Of a stretch of 64,000 bases of DNA, positions 24,805 through 34,551 are shown one piece after another. Position numbers and translations under genes: made by a program. The notes beneath the pieces were generated by a model, which saw nothing but the letters and a program-made list of their open reading frames with translations, was not told the DNA's origin and did no database searches. Source of the DNA: Streptomyces sp. NBC_00249 (GTDB lineage: Bacteria > Actinomycetota > Actinomycetes > Streptomycetales > Streptomycetaceae); the NCBI RefSeq assembly GCF_026342355.1, contig NZ_JAPEMV010000008.1, positions 248,001 to 312,000 of the forward strand, read 5' to 3'. Every line of letters begins with the position of its first letter. Positions within the stretch are counted from its first letter, which is position 1.

Positions 24805-26202
24805 GTGGCCATCACGACACGCGCGTCCGCGCCCGGGGGCGGCTCCTCCGGGGTGCCCGCCGGGCCCGCACCGGGCCCGCCGGCTCCGCCCGGGCGGGGT
24901 ACGGCCTGGGCCGAGGGCGTGGAGCGGCTGCGCGCCGCCGCGACCACCGAGCCGGGCCGGCTGCGGATCATCGGCGCCGTACTCGCCGCCCTGGTGGTCC
25001 TGTTCGGCGCCGTCACGGTGTGGGAGATCTCCGGCCGGGTCACCGCCGCCGAGGACGTGGTGGGCCGCAGCCAGCCGCTGAGCGCGGACGCGGCGAGCAT
25101 CTACCGTTCCCTCGCGGACGCCGACACGGCCTCCTCCAGCGGGTTCCTCGCGGGCGCCCAGGAGCCCCGCGAGGTCCGCCAGCGCTACGAGAAGGACATC
25201 GCGAACGCCTCCCGGCTGCTGGTGAGCGCGGCGGCCAACACCGGGGCGGGCGGGGAGTCCCGCAAGGAAATAGCCCTCCTCGGCGAGCAGCTCCCCCGCT
25301 ACACCGGCCTCGTCGAGCAGGCCCGCGCGACCAACCGGCAGGGCCTGCCGCTGGGCGGCGCCTACCTGCGCTACGCCAACGAGCAGATGAGCACCGTCCT
25401 GCTCCCGGCCGCCCAGCGGCTGTACGAGGCGGAGACCGGCCGGCTCTACACGGACTACGACGAGGCCCGGGCCTGGCCGCTGGCCTCGACGGGCGCGGCG
25501 GCACTGGCCCTCGCCGCCCTGGTGTGGGCCCAGCGCCGCAACTACCTGCGCACCCACCGGGTCTTCAACCACGGCCTGCTCGCGGCGACGGCCGCCGCCG
25601 CCGTGGTGCTGCTGTGGCTGACGGTCGGACAGAGCCTCGCCCGCTCGGGGCTGGGCGAGGCACGGGCGGACGGGCAGGAGTCGCTGAAGGTCCTCAACGA
25701 CGCGCGGATCGCCTCGCTCCAGGCCCGGGCCAACGAGAACCTGACGCTGATCGCGCGCGGCGCCGTACTGGCCGCGGACAAGAAGTCCGACAAGTACGAC
25801 GTCGACTACGAGAAGAACATGAAGCAGCTCGACACCGGTCTGGCCCTGGCCCTGGAGCTGGCCGACGACACGAGCGGCCGGGAGCCGGTCTCGAAGGCCG
25901 TGGCGGGCGTGTCGCAGTGGAAGCAGCGGCACGCGGCGGCCCGGGAGACCGACATGAAGGGCGGCTACGAGGAGGCCCTTCCCCAGGTCATCGGGGGCAC
26001 CAACAGCAGCGGTGCCTCCTTCGACACGGTGGACGCCTCCCTGGAGCTGGCCGTGGCGCACGAGCAGAAGGAGTTCACCCGGGCCGCCCGGGGCGGGCTC
26101 GGCGCACTGGGCGGGCTGGTGACCGGCTCCGCGGTGCTGGCGCTCGTCGGTGCGGTGGCGGCCCTCCTCGGCATCGGCCGCAGGCTTTCGGAGTACAGGT
26201 GA
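24805..26202 (+). CDS. GlnX-like membrane sensor protein
   Basis: Predicted 465-residue integral membrane protein. After a Gly/Pro-rich cytoplasmic start come TM1 (about 53-75, RIIGAVLAALVVLFGAVTVW), an extracellular helical domain, TM2 and TM3 with a short loop (about 230-275), a second extracellular helical domain and TM4 near the C-terminus. This is the topology of mycobacterial GlnX, which links the binding protein GlnH to the kinase PknG. The gene order here (this gene, a GlnH-like gene, one extra gene, PknG-like kinase) supports the match. Probable role: pass an amino-acid signal across the membrane. Similarity to GlnX is judged by topology and context. Confidence 0.75.
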   Translation: MAITTRASAPGGGSSGVPAGPAPGPPAPPGRGTAWAEGVERLRAAATTEPGRLRIIGAVLAALVVLFGAVTVWEISGRVTAAEDVVGRSQPLSADAASIYRSLADADTASSSGFLAGAQEPREVRQRYEKDIANASRLLVSAAANTGAGGESRKEIALLGEQLPRYTGLVEQARATNRQGLPLGGAYLRYANEQMSTVLLPAAQRLYEAETGRLYTDYDEARAWPLASTGAAALALAALVWAQRRNYLRTHRVFNHGLLAATAAAAVVLLWLTVGQSLARSGLGEARADGQESLKVLNDARIASLQARANENLTLIARGAVLAADKKSDKYDVDYEKNMKQLDTGLALALELADDTSGREPVSKAVAGVSQWKQRHAAARETDMKGGYEEALPQVIGGTNSSGASFDTVDASLELAVAHEQKEFTRAARGGLGALGGLVTGSAVLALVGAVAALLGIGRRLSEYR

Positions 26203-27317
26203 GGTCGATGCGGATACGGCGGGCACGAGCGGAGCGGTACGCGGAGCCGGGGACCGCGGCTGCGGAGTCCTCCACGGATCCCACGGATCCCGGGACCCCC
26301 GGGGCCGCGGCGGATCCGGGCGCGGCCCGGGTGCGGCGGACCGGCGGGCGGCTGCGCGGCTGGGGCGGGGTCAGCGCGATGGCCGCCGCTTGCGCGGTGA
26401 CGGCCGCGGCCGTCCTGCTGCCGCTGGCCCAGGCCTCGCCCGGCACCGGCGGCCGGCCCGACGCGGTGCGCGAGCCCGCCACGATGGCGGCCGCCCCGGC
26501 GGCCCCCGCCGACACCTGCCAGGACCCGGAGGCCAGCCTGCGCCCGTCGGACCTGGACGGGCCGACGATCCAGCGCATCCGCTCCGCCGGCCGGCTCGTC
26601 GCGGGCGTGGACCAGAACAGCTTCAAGTGGGGCTACCGCAAGGCGGACGGCTCCCTCGCCGGCTTCGACATCGACCTGGTCAAGGCCATCGCCAAGGACA
26701 TCCTGGGCAGCGAGGACAAGGTCATCTACCGGGCCATCCCCACCAACCAGCGGATCCCGGCCCTCCAGGAGGGCCGCGTCGACATCGTCGTGCGGACCAT
26801 GACCATCAACTGCAAGCGCCTGGAGGACGTGGCCTTCTCCACGGCCTACTTCGAGGCCGGGCAGCAGGTGCTGGTCCCCACGGGCTCGGACATCAAGGGG
26901 TACGACGCCTCCCTGAGCGGCCGCCGGATCTGCACGGCCGCCGGCTCCACCGCGGAGGCCGCCCTCAAGGACCGCTCCTACGGCGCCCTGTCGGTGTCCG
27001 TGCCCAACCAGCTGGACTGCCTGGTGCGGCTCCAGCTGGGCCAGGTCGACGGCATCATCACGGACAACGCCCTCGCCGCCGGCCAGGCCGCGCAGGACCC
27101 GTCGATACGACTGGTCGGGGCGCCCTTCACCCGGGAGTTCTACGGGGTCGCGATGAACAAGAACGCCACGGACCTGGTCCGCCGCGTCAACAAGGTGCTG
27201 GAGAACTACCGCGCGGGCGGCGAGAGCGGCCCGTGGGAGTCGGCGTACAAGAACCACTTCGACAAGGTGCTGCCGGGCGGCGTCAAGCCGCCCGCGCCCA
27301 AGTACCGGGACGGCTGA
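26199..27317 (+). CDS. GlnH-like amino-acid-binding protein (SBP family 3)
   Basis: Predicted 372-residue exported solute-binding protein. A cytoplasmic stretch and one hydrophobic segment (MAAACAVTAAAVLLPLAQAS) precede an SBP_bac_3 domain with typical signatures: GRLVAGVDQNSFKWGYRK, SLAGFDIDLVKAIAKDIL and GIITDNALAAGQA. Mycobacterial GlnH binds aspartate/glutamate and is a lipoprotein; here I see no lipobox, so it is anchored by the N-terminal helix or cleaved at AQA-S. The GTG at 26199 overlaps the upstream stop (GTGA); the ATG at 26208 is the alternative. No ABC permease accompanies it, consistent with sensing rather than transport. Confidence 0.82.
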   Translation: MRSMRIRRARAERYAEPGTAAAESSTDPTDPGTPGAAADPGAARVRRTGGRLRGWGGVSAMAAACAVTAAAVLLPLAQASPGTGGRPDAVREPATMAAAPAAPADTCQDPEASLRPSDLDGPTIQRIRSAGRLVAGVDQNSFKWGYRKADGSLAGFDIDLVKAIAKDILGSEDKVIYRAIPTNQRIPALQEGRVDIVVRTMTINCKRLEDVAFSTAYFEAGQQVLVPTGSDIKGYDASLSGRRICTAAGSTAEAALKDRSYGALSVSVPNQLDCLVRLQLGQVDGIITDNALAAGQAAQDPSIRLVGAPFTREFYGVAMNKNATDLVRRVNKVLENYRAGGESGPWESAYKNHFDKVLPGGVKPPAPKYRDG

Positions 27318-27322
27318 CGCCG

Positions 27323-28648
27323 GTGACGGATGCGAAACCGTACGCGAGCCCTCCGGGGACGGGGCCGGCCCTGATGGACCGGGACGACGTCGACCGCGCG
27401 CTGGCGCGCCTGGGCGCGGAGCACGAGGCCGTCGAGACCTCCCTGCTCGCCCTCCAGGACCACGCCGGGCGCCGGCTGCTGGAGGGCGCCGCGCTGAGCG
27501 GGGTCACCAAGGAGCGGTGGGCCGCCGCCGACACCGCGATCACCCGGCTGTGGACGTACTTCGACGCCTACAGCGGGGCGCTGGCCGCCGCCCGGGAGAT
27601 CCGGGAGCGGCGCCGCTGGCCGAGCGTGCCGGAGCTGTCCGAGCTGACCGAGCGGCTGCGCGGGCCCGGTGTGGTGATAGCCGGGGCCGGGGTGGAGGGC
27701 GTCGCGCTGGCGGAGCGGTTCTCGCTGGCCGACCTGGTGGCCCGGATGAACGAGCTGTACGCCGGCTCCCTGGACGTGGTGGTCGCCGCCGACGCGGTGT
27801 GGTCGGCGCTGCCCGCGCGGATCGACCTGCTCTCCGCCGAACTGCACCGGACGCGCTCGCTGGCGCACTCGGTGGGCGTGCGGCCGGGCGAGCACCCCTC
27901 GGGGGACGACCTGGAGGCGATCACCGCCGAGCTGGCGCTGCTGCGCGCCGAGGTCATCGCCGATCCGCTGGCCTTCTGGGTGGCGGTGTCGGGGAGTTCC
28001 GCCCCGGGCGGGGGCCGTCCCGACACGGAGCGGTACGACCGGGCGGCGCGCGCGCTGGACGACGTACGCCGTGAGGTGGAGGCGGTCCTGACCGTGCGGC
28101 AGGACGCGGAACAGCGGCTGATCAGCCTGCGGGACGTGCTCTCGCGGGCCGACCGCACCCTCGCGGAGGCGCGGACGGCGCGCGGCGAGGTACTGGCGAA
28201 GATCGCGGCGTCCGAGGTGCCGGCGGTCAGCGGCCCGCCGACGGCCCTGCAGGAGGAGCTGGCGGCGGCGGCCGAGTACCGGCGGCGGTCCCAGTGGCAC
28301 CGGCTGTCGCCGCTGCTGGACTCGCTGGAGGACCGCGCCGGGGAGGAACTGACGCGGGCCCGCGAATCGTTGACGGCGGTGACGGCTCCGCTGGCCGTCC
28401 GCGCGGAGCTGCGCGGCCGGCTGGACGCCTACAAGGCGAAGGTGGCCCGGCTCGGCATGGCCGAGGACCCGGTGCTGATCGAGCGGTACGACACGGCCCG
28501 GCGGATGCTGTGGAGCGCGCCCTGCGACCTGCGGGCCGCCGAGCTGGCGGTGCTGCGCTACCAGCGGGCGACGGCCGAGGCGCTGGCGCCGCAGCGGAGC
28601 CTGCCGGAGCAGCACCGGTCCGAGGGGCCGGGGGAGGAGGACGCGTGA
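27323..28648 (+). CDS. Helical, charged hypothetical protein of the PknG locus
   Basis: Predicted 441-residue soluble protein with no domain I recognise. It is almost entirely alpha-helical by composition, rich in Ala, Arg, Glu and Leu, with heptad-like stretches (ERYDRAARALDDVRREVEA, LISLRDVLSRADRTLAEAR) that suggest coiled coils. There is no signal peptide or membrane helix. The GTG at 27323 is 5 bases after the GlnH-like stop, and its own stop overlaps the kinase start (GTGA). Being inserted between sensor and kinase, it may be a cytoplasmic adaptor between the GlnX-like protein and the kinase, which is inference. Confidence 0.7.
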   Translation: MTDAKPYASPPGTGPALMDRDDVDRALARLGAEHEAVETSLLALQDHAGRRLLEGAALSGVTKERWAAADTAITRLWTYFDAYSGALAAAREIRERRRWPSVPELSELTERLRGPGVVIAGAGVEGVALAERFSLADLVARMNELYAGSLDVVVAADAVWSALPARIDLLSAELHRTRSLAHSVGVRPGEHPSGDDLEAITAELALLRAEVIADPLAFWVAVSGSSAPGGGRPDTERYDRAARALDDVRREVEAVLTVRQDAEQRLISLRDVLSRADRTLAEARTARGEVLAKIAASEVPAVSGPPTALQEELAAAAEYRRRSQWHRLSPLLDSLEDRAGEELTRARESLTAVTAPLAVRAELRGRLDAYKAKVARLGMAEDPVLIERYDTARRMLWSAPCDLRAAELAVLRYQRATAEALAPQRSLPEQHRSEGPGEEDA

Positions 28649-31545
28649 GCCTGATCGGAACACCGTGCGTGCGGTCCGGCTGCCCGGGCACGTACGAGGA
28701 CATGGGCGGCGGCGAGGTGTACTGCGACACCTGCGGTCTGGCCCCGGCCGGGGCGGTCGCGGCGGGCGCGGACGAGCTGGTGTCGCCGCCGACGGGGATG
28801 ACGAGCGCGGCCCGGCACGGGGACTCCCGGGGTTCGGCGGGCTCGCGCGGTTCGGGCCGTTCCTCGGCCTCGGCGCGGTCCTCGCGCTCCTCCCGGTCCT
28901 CGTCCTCACGGCGCTCGGTGTCGGGGCGGCTGTCGCGTTCCCTGCCGGGTACGGCGTCCAGCCGGTCGGTGTCGGTGCGCAGTTCCGGTTCGGCGCCGTC
29001 CTCCTCGGGGCGCGGCAGGCTGGGGGCCGGGCTGGTCAGCGTCCCGGAGGTGCCGCGTCCCGACCCCGCGGCGGCGGTGCTGGAGAACCCGGAGGTGCCG
29101 GAGCGCAAGCGGTTCTGCTCGCGTTCGGACTGCGGGGCCCCGGTGGGCCGGGCGCGGGGCGACCGGCCGGGCCGGACGGAGGGCTTCTGCACCAAGTGCG
29201 GGCACCCGTACTCCTTCGTGCCGAAGCTGCGCGCCGGCGACGTGGTGCACGGGCAGTACGAGGTGGTGGGCTGCCTCGCGCACGGCGGCCTCGGCTGGGT
29301 CTACCTCGCGGTGGACCGGGCGGTCTCCGACCGGTGGGTGGTCCTCAAGGGCCTGCTGGACACCGGGGACCAGGACGCGATGGAGGCGGCGATCTCCGAG
29401 CGGCGGTTCCTGGCGGAGATCGAGCACGCGAACATCGTGCGGATCTACAACTTCGTGGAGCACCTGGACCAGCGGACGGGTTCGCTCGACGGCTACATCG
29501 TCATGGAGTACGTGGGCGGCAAGTCCCTGAAGGAGATCGCGAACGAGCGGCGCCGGCCGGACGGGCGGCGCGATCCGCTGCCGGTGGAGCAGGCCTGCGC
29601 GTACGGGATCGAGGCCCTGGAGGCCCTCGGTCACCTGCACAGCAGGAACCTCCTGTACTGCGACTTCAAGGTCGACAACGCGATCCAGCAGCAGAACCAG
29701 CTGAAGCTGATCGACATGGGTGCGGTCCGGCGGATGGACGACGAGGAGTCGGCGATCTACGGGACCGTCGGCTACCAGGCGCCCGAGGTGGCCGAGCTGG
29801 GGCCCTCGGTGGCCTCCGACCTGTACACGGTGGCCCGCACCCTCGCGGTGCTGACCTTCGACTTCCAGGGCTACACGAACGTGTTCGTGGACTCGCTGCC
29901 GGACCCGGAGCACATCGAGGTCTTCGGGCGGTACGAGTCCTTCTACCGGCTGCTCGTACGGGCGACGGATCCCGATCCGGGGCGGCGGTTCGCGTCCGCG
30001 CAGGAGATGGCGGACCAGCTGACGGGTGTGCTGCGGGAGGTGGTCGCGCTGCAGACCGGCCGGCCGCGGCCGCAGCTGTCGACGCTGTTCGGGCCGGAGC
30101 TGCGGGTCCCGGACACCCAGCTGTACACGGAGACCGGCGGGGCGGAGGTGTCCCGGCTGGGGGCACGCGTGATGCCCCGCGGAGGCTTCGGCCTGGGCCG
30201 CCGGGGCGCGGCGCGCCGGGGGCACGGCGGGGCGGGGGCCCTGGCCGGGGCCGGTGCGGGCGCACTGCCGGGGGCTGGTGCGGATGGCTCGGCGGGGGTG
30301 GGACTGCCCGGGGCGGGACTGCCCGGGGTCGGTGGGCACGGGGTGCTCCCCGGGGCGGGTCCTGCCGGGGGTGGAGGCGCCGGAGCCGGCGCGCCCGGGG
30401 CCGGGGTGCCCGGAGCCGGGGTGCCCGGAGCCGGAGGTTTCTTTGGTGCGGGTGAGTCGCAGGCGGCGGGTGGGGTTGTGCCCGCGCTCGGGACCACCGC
30501 CACGCACGTGGCCGGCGCGCACGTGCCCGGGCCGCGCCGGGAGCCCGTGGCCCCGGCGGGGCCGACGGGTCCCGCCGCGCCCCCGGTGTCCGTACCCGGT
30601 GCCATGACAGCGGCAGCGGCCCTGGCGCGGCTCGACGCCCGCGACACCGCGCTCGCCCTGCCGGTGCCGCTGGTCGACGCGGCCGACCCCAACGCCGGGT
30701 TCCTGGCCGGGCTGCTGGCCTCCGCGCCCGCCGACCTGCTGGGCGCGCTGGGCGCGGCCCCCGCCGACTCCGCCGAGCTGCGGCTGCGGGAGCTGCGGGC
30801 CCGGCTCGAACTGGGCGAACTGGACGTCGCCGGACGGGCCCTGGCCGAGCTGGAGGCCCGCTACCCGGACGACTGGCGGGTGGTGTGGGCGCGCGGGATC
30901 GCCTCGCTGGCCACCGGGGACGACGAGATAGCGGCCCTGTCCTTCGACGCCGTCTACGACGCCTTCCCGGGCGAGCCCGCGCCGAAGCTGGCCCTCGGGC
31001 TGTGCGCGGAGATCCTGGGCCAGCTGGACAACGCCGCCGAGTACTACCGCCTCGTGTGGATCACCGACCCCGGGTTCGTGAGCGCGGCCTTCGGGCTGGC
31101 CCGGGTGCAGCTGGCGGCGGGCGACCGGGCCGGTGCGGTGCGGACGTTGGAGTCGGTGTCGGAGGCCTCGATCCACTACACCGCCGCACGGGTGGCGGCC
31201 GTACGGGCACGCCTGCGCGACAGGTCTCCGCAGGAGGCCCTGCTGGAGGATCTCGCGGCGGCGTCCGACCAGGTGGAGGCGCTGCGGCGGTTCGGGCTGG
31301 ACCCGGAGCGGCAGGAGCGGCTGGCGACGGAGGTTCTGGGCTCGGCCCTGGACTGGGTACTGTCGGGTAGCCGGGGTGCCGACCCCGGCCGGACCTCGTT
31401 GCTCGGCAGTCAACTGGACGAGCGCGGGCTGCGCTTCGGCCTGGAGCGCTCGTACCGCGTTCTCGCCCGGCTGGCACAGCGGGGCGAGGAGAGGATCGAA
31501 CTGGTGGAGCGGGCAAACCGTTTCCGTCCCCGGACGTGGGTGTGA
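28645..31545 (+). CDS. PknG-type serine/threonine protein kinase
   Basis: Predicted 966-residue soluble kinase, longer than the roughly 750 residues of mycobacterial PknG. Order: an N-terminal zinc ribbon (CVRSGC, YCDTCG); a Ser/Arg-rich stretch (about 57-125); a rubredoxin-like cluster C158, C163, C182, C185; the kinase domain with Lys235, an atypical catalytic loop YCDFKVDN (Asp340, no HRD arginine) and DMG at 357 in place of DFG; a Gly/Ala/Pro low-complexity insert (about 500-655); then a TPR domain (LGELDVAGRALAELEARYPD onward). The CD-type loop and rubredoxin plus TPR layout identify the PknG class. GTG start, strong GGGGGAGGAGG site, 4-base overlap with the upstream gene. Confidence 0.92.
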   Translation: MSLIGTPCVRSGCPGTYEDMGGGEVYCDTCGLAPAGAVAAGADELVSPPTGMTSAARHGDSRGSAGSRGSGRSSASARSSRSSRSSSSRRSVSGRLSRSLPGTASSRSVSVRSSGSAPSSSGRGRLGAGLVSVPEVPRPDPAAAVLENPEVPERKRFCSRSDCGAPVGRARGDRPGRTEGFCTKCGHPYSFVPKLRAGDVVHGQYEVVGCLAHGGLGWVYLAVDRAVSDRWVVLKGLLDTGDQDAMEAAISERRFLAEIEHANIVRIYNFVEHLDQRTGSLDGYIVMEYVGGKSLKEIANERRRPDGRRDPLPVEQACAYGIEALEALGHLHSRNLLYCDFKVDNAIQQQNQLKLIDMGAVRRMDDEESAIYGTVGYQAPEVAELGPSVASDLYTVARTLAVLTFDFQGYTNVFVDSLPDPEHIEVFGRYESFYRLLVRATDPDPGRRFASAQEMADQLTGVLREVVALQTGRPRPQLSTLFGPELRVPDTQLYTETGGAEVSRLGARVMPRGGFGLGRRGAARRGHGGAGALAGAGAGALPGAGADGSAGVGLPGAGLPGVGGHGVLPGAGPAGGGGAGAGAPGAGVPGAGVPGAGGFFGAGESQAAGGVVPALGTTATHVAGAHVPGPRREPVAPAGPTGPAAPPVSVPGAMTAAAALARLDARDTALALPVPLVDAADPNAGFLAGLLASAPADLLGALGAAPADSAELRLRELRARLELGELDVAGRALAELEARYPDDWRVVWARGIASLATGDDEIAALSFDAVYDAFPGEPAPKLALGLCAEILGQLDNAAEYYRLVWITDPGFVSAAFGLARVQLAAGDRAGAVRTLESVSEASIHYTAARVAAVRARLRDRSPQEALLEDLAAASDQVEALRRFGLDPERQERLATEVLGSALDWVLSGSRGADPGRTSLLGSQLDERGLRFGLERSYRVLARLAQRGEERIELVERANRFRPRTWV

Positions 31546-31548
31546 TTG

Positions 31549-33120
31549 ATGTCGATGCATCGGCTGTCGGGCTGCCCCAGCTGCGCGGAGCCCCTGGAGG
31601 AGGGTGACCGTTTCTGCGGCGTGTGCGGCTACGCGCTCTCCTCCCCGTCCCCGTCCTTGGAGGACCCCACGCCGACCCTCCCGGTGACCCCGCCGCCGCC
31701 CCCGGTGGTCCCGGCCGCCGCCCCGGCGGTCCCGCCGCCCCCGGCCGCTCCGCCGGCCGCCGTGCCGGGCGGGGCGTACGCCGCTCCGGCGGCCGGCGCC
31801 GGGCGGGCGCAGGCGTGGCCCGCGCCGGCGGACGACCCGGTCCCGGCCGGGGTGCCCGCGCCCGGCTGGAGCGCCGAGGCCGTGCCGGCCCTGGCCGGGG
31901 AGGCCTCGCCCCGCCCGGGCCAGAGCGCCGGCTGGGCCTCCGCGGGGGCCGCGTACGAAGCCCCGTACGCGCGGGGCTCCGACGACTACGACCTCCCCGG
32001 GGCGACGGGCACGCCGCCCGAGGGCACCCCCTGGCCGCCGGAGGAGAGTCCGTACGGCGCCGCCCCGCAGGCACCCGCGCCCGTGGACCCGTACGCCGCG
32101 CCCGCTCAGGAACCGCAGTACGAGGCCCCGTACGCCGCCCCGCACGGAGACGGCCGGACCTGCGTCGCCTGCCGCGCCGGGCACGTGGACACCGACGGGT
32201 ACTGCGAGCACTGCGGCCACGCGCAGCCCCGCGAGCGCGACCACCTGGAGGAGGAGCTCGGCAGCGTCGCCGCCGTCAGCGACCGCGGGCTGCGCCACCA
32301 CCGCAACGAGGACTCCTTCGCGGTCGCGGCCACCGCCCTGCCCGACGGCTCCGCCGCCACCGTGGCCGTCGTGTGCGACGGGGTGTCCTCCGCGAGCCGA
32401 CCCGACGAGGCCTCGGCCGCCGCGGCCGCCGCCGCCAACGAGGCCCTGCTGGAGGCGCTGCCCCGGGGTGTGAACCCCCAGGAGGCCATGCACGGGGCGA
32501 TCCTCGCGGCGGCCTCGGCCGTCAGCGCCCTCGCCCCGGAGACCCCCGGCGCGCAGAACGCCCCCGCCTGCACCCTGGTCGGAGCCGTCGTCAGCGGCGG
32601 GGTGCTGACCATCGGCTGGGTCGGCGACAGCCGCGCCTACTGGGTGCCCGACGACCGCTCCGCCATGCCCCGCCGCCTCACCGAGGACGACTCCTGGGCC
32701 GCCCAGATGGTCGCGGCGGGACTGATGGGAGAGGCCGAGGCCTACGCCGACGTCCGGGCCCACGCCATCACCGGCTGGCTCGGGGCGGACGCCTACGACC
32801 TCGATCCCCACACCGCCAGCTTCCGGCCGGACCACCCCGGCGTGGTCGTGGTCTGCACCGACGGACTGTGGAACTACGCCGAGTCGGCGCGGGAGATGGC
32901 CCAGATCCTGCCCGCGGACGCCGCCGTCCGCCCCCTGCACAGCGCACAGGTACTGGTCGGGCACGCCCTCGACGGGGGCGGCCACGACAACATCACCGTC
33001 GCGATCGTGCCCTTCGAGGTACAGCCCGGCACACAGGCGGAGGCGGACCCCGCGGCGGAGGCGGACCCCGCGGCGGATCCGGAAGGGGAACCGGAAGCGG
33101 AAGCACGCCCCGGCGCCTGA
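31549..33120 (+). CDS. PP2C-family protein phosphatase with N-terminal zinc ribbons
   Basis: Predicted 523-residue soluble phosphatase. It starts with a zinc ribbon (CPSCAEPLEEGDRFCGVCG), has a long Pro/Ala/Tyr-rich linker, a second ribbon (CVACRAGHVDTDGYCEHCGH), and then a PP2C domain with its metal-binding motifs: RHHRNEDSF, VCDGVSS, GWVGDSRAYW, CTDGLW and GGHDNITV. It should remove phosphates added by the neighbouring kinase. The frame begins right after the kinase stop; TTG 31546, ATG 31549 and ATG 31555 are all possible starts. The last 30 residues are acidic Ala/Glu/Pro repeats encoded by near-identical GCGGAGGCGGACCCC units. Confidence 0.9.
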   Translation: MSMHRLSGCPSCAEPLEEGDRFCGVCGYALSSPSPSLEDPTPTLPVTPPPPPVVPAAAPAVPPPPAAPPAAVPGGAYAAPAAGAGRAQAWPAPADDPVPAGVPAPGWSAEAVPALAGEASPRPGQSAGWASAGAAYEAPYARGSDDYDLPGATGTPPEGTPWPPEESPYGAAPQAPAPVDPYAAPAQEPQYEAPYAAPHGDGRTCVACRAGHVDTDGYCEHCGHAQPRERDHLEEELGSVAAVSDRGLRHHRNEDSFAVAATALPDGSAATVAVVCDGVSSASRPDEASAAAAAAANEALLEALPRGVNPQEAMHGAILAAASAVSALAPETPGAQNAPACTLVGAVVSGGVLTIGWVGDSRAYWVPDDRSAMPRRLTEDDSWAAQMVAAGLMGEAEAYADVRAHAITGWLGADAYDLDPHTASFRPDHPGVVVVCTDGLWNYAESAREMAQILPADAAVRPLHSAQVLVGHALDGGGHDNITVAIVPFEVQPGTQAEADPAAEADPAADPEGEPEAEARPGA

Positions 33121-33168
33121 CCCGTCCGCCGTCCCGCCGCCCAGTCGTCTTGAGGAGGAGTCCCACCG

Positions 33169-34497
33169 ATGGCGAATTTCGCCAAGCCGAGCGCCCCGCG
33201 CTTCAGCGTGGAGGTGTACCAGAACGAGTTCCTCCCCGAGGGCGGGCGGGACGTGCACGCCATCGTGACGGTCACCTCCACCGGCGGCGCCACCGCCACC
33301 CGCGCCCTCGGCCAGGACGCGGCCGTCGTGATCATGGTCGACTGCTCCGGCTCGATGGAGTACCCGCCGGCCAAGATGCGCGGCGCCCGCGAGGCCACCG
33401 CAGCCGCGATCGACACCCTGCGCGACGGGACCTCGTTCGCCGTGGTCGCCGGCACGCACGTGGCCAAGGAGGTCTACCCCGGCCAGGGCCGCCTCGCCAC
33501 CGCCGGCCCGGCCACCCGCGCCCAGGCCAAGGAGGCCCTGCGCTCCCTGAGTTCCGGCGGCGGCACCGCCATCGGCACCTGGCTGCGGCTCGCCGACGGC
33601 CTGCTGCGCGGGTCGGCGGCCTCCATCCGGCACGGCATCCTGCTCACCGACGGCCGCAACGAGCACGAGGACCCCGCCGTGCTGCGCGCCACCCTCGACG
33701 CCTGCGCGGGCCGGTTCACCTGCGACGCCCGCGGGGTGGGCACCGACTGGGAGGTCAAGGAGGTCACCGGGATCGCGGGCGCGCTGCTCGGCTCCGCCGA
33801 CATCGTGGCCGACCCGGCCCACCTCGCCGAGGACTTCACGCGCATGATGGAGAACGTCATGGGCAAGGAGGTCGCCGACGTCGCCCTGCGCCTGTGGACC
33901 CCGGTCGGGGCGGAGGTCCAGTACGTCAAGCAGGTCTCCCCGGCCGTCCGGGACCTCACCGGCCGGCGCGTCGAGGCCGGCCCGCGCGCCGGGGACTACC
34001 CGACGGGCTCGTGGGGCGACGAGTCCCGCGAGTACCACGTGTGCGTCCGGGTGCCGGGGGCGGCCGTGGGCCAGGAGATGCTGGCGGCGCGCGCCTCGCT
34101 CGTACTGCCCGGACCGGCGGCCGACGGCGACGGGCCGCGGCCCGCGCTCGCGCAGGGGCTGGTCCGGGCGGTGTGGACCGACGATCTGGCCGCGTCGACC
34201 GCCATCAGCCCCCAGGTGGCGCACTACACGGGACAGGCGGAGCTGGCGCAGGCTATCCAGCTGGGGCTCGAAGCCCGCAAAATGGGCGATGTCGACGGCG
34301 CCACGGCGAAGCTCGGCCGGGCCGTGCAACTGGCCGACGTCTCCGGCAACGCGGACACGGCCAGGCTGCTCGCGAAGGTGGTGGACGTCGTGGACGCGGC
34401 GGCGGGTACTGTGCGGCTGAAAGCGAAGGTCGCCGATGCCGACGAGATGACCCTTGAAACGCGTTCGACGCAGACCGTCCGAGTGAAGAAGACCTGA
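33169..34497 (+). CDS. VWA-domain protein of the PknG locus
   Basis: Predicted 442-residue cytoplasmic protein. A von Willebrand A domain carries a full metal-ion-dependent adhesion site: Asp58 in VIMVDCSGSMEYP, the GGGTAIGTWL threonine and LLTDGRNEH. A beta-rich middle (VALRLWTPVGAEVQYVK) and a helical C-terminus (LAQAIQLGLEARKMGDVDGA) follow. AGGAGGAG sits before the ATG. VWA domains usually scaffold metal-dependent protein contacts; here it may hold kinase, phosphatase and FHA protein together. No signal peptide is present. Confidence 0.87.
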   Translation: MANFAKPSAPRFSVEVYQNEFLPEGGRDVHAIVTVTSTGGATATRALGQDAAVVIMVDCSGSMEYPPAKMRGAREATAAAIDTLRDGTSFAVVAGTHVAKEVYPGQGRLATAGPATRAQAKEALRSLSSGGGTAIGTWLRLADGLLRGSAASIRHGILLTDGRNEHEDPAVLRATLDACAGRFTCDARGVGTDWEVKEVTGIAGALLGSADIVADPAHLAEDFTRMMENVMGKEVADVALRLWTPVGAEVQYVKQVSPAVRDLTGRRVEAGPRAGDYPTGSWGDESREYHVCVRVPGAAVGQEMLAARASLVLPGPAADGDGPRPALAQGLVRAVWTDDLAASTAISPQVAHYTGQAELAQAIQLGLEARKMGDVDGATAKLGRAVQLADVSGNADTARLLAKVVDVVDAAAGTVRLKAKVADADEMTLETRSTQTVRVKKT

Positions 34498-34551
34498 GAA
34501 AACCTGAGAACACCTGCCGCGATGACGCAGGGAGAAGGGGGAAGCGCCGCG

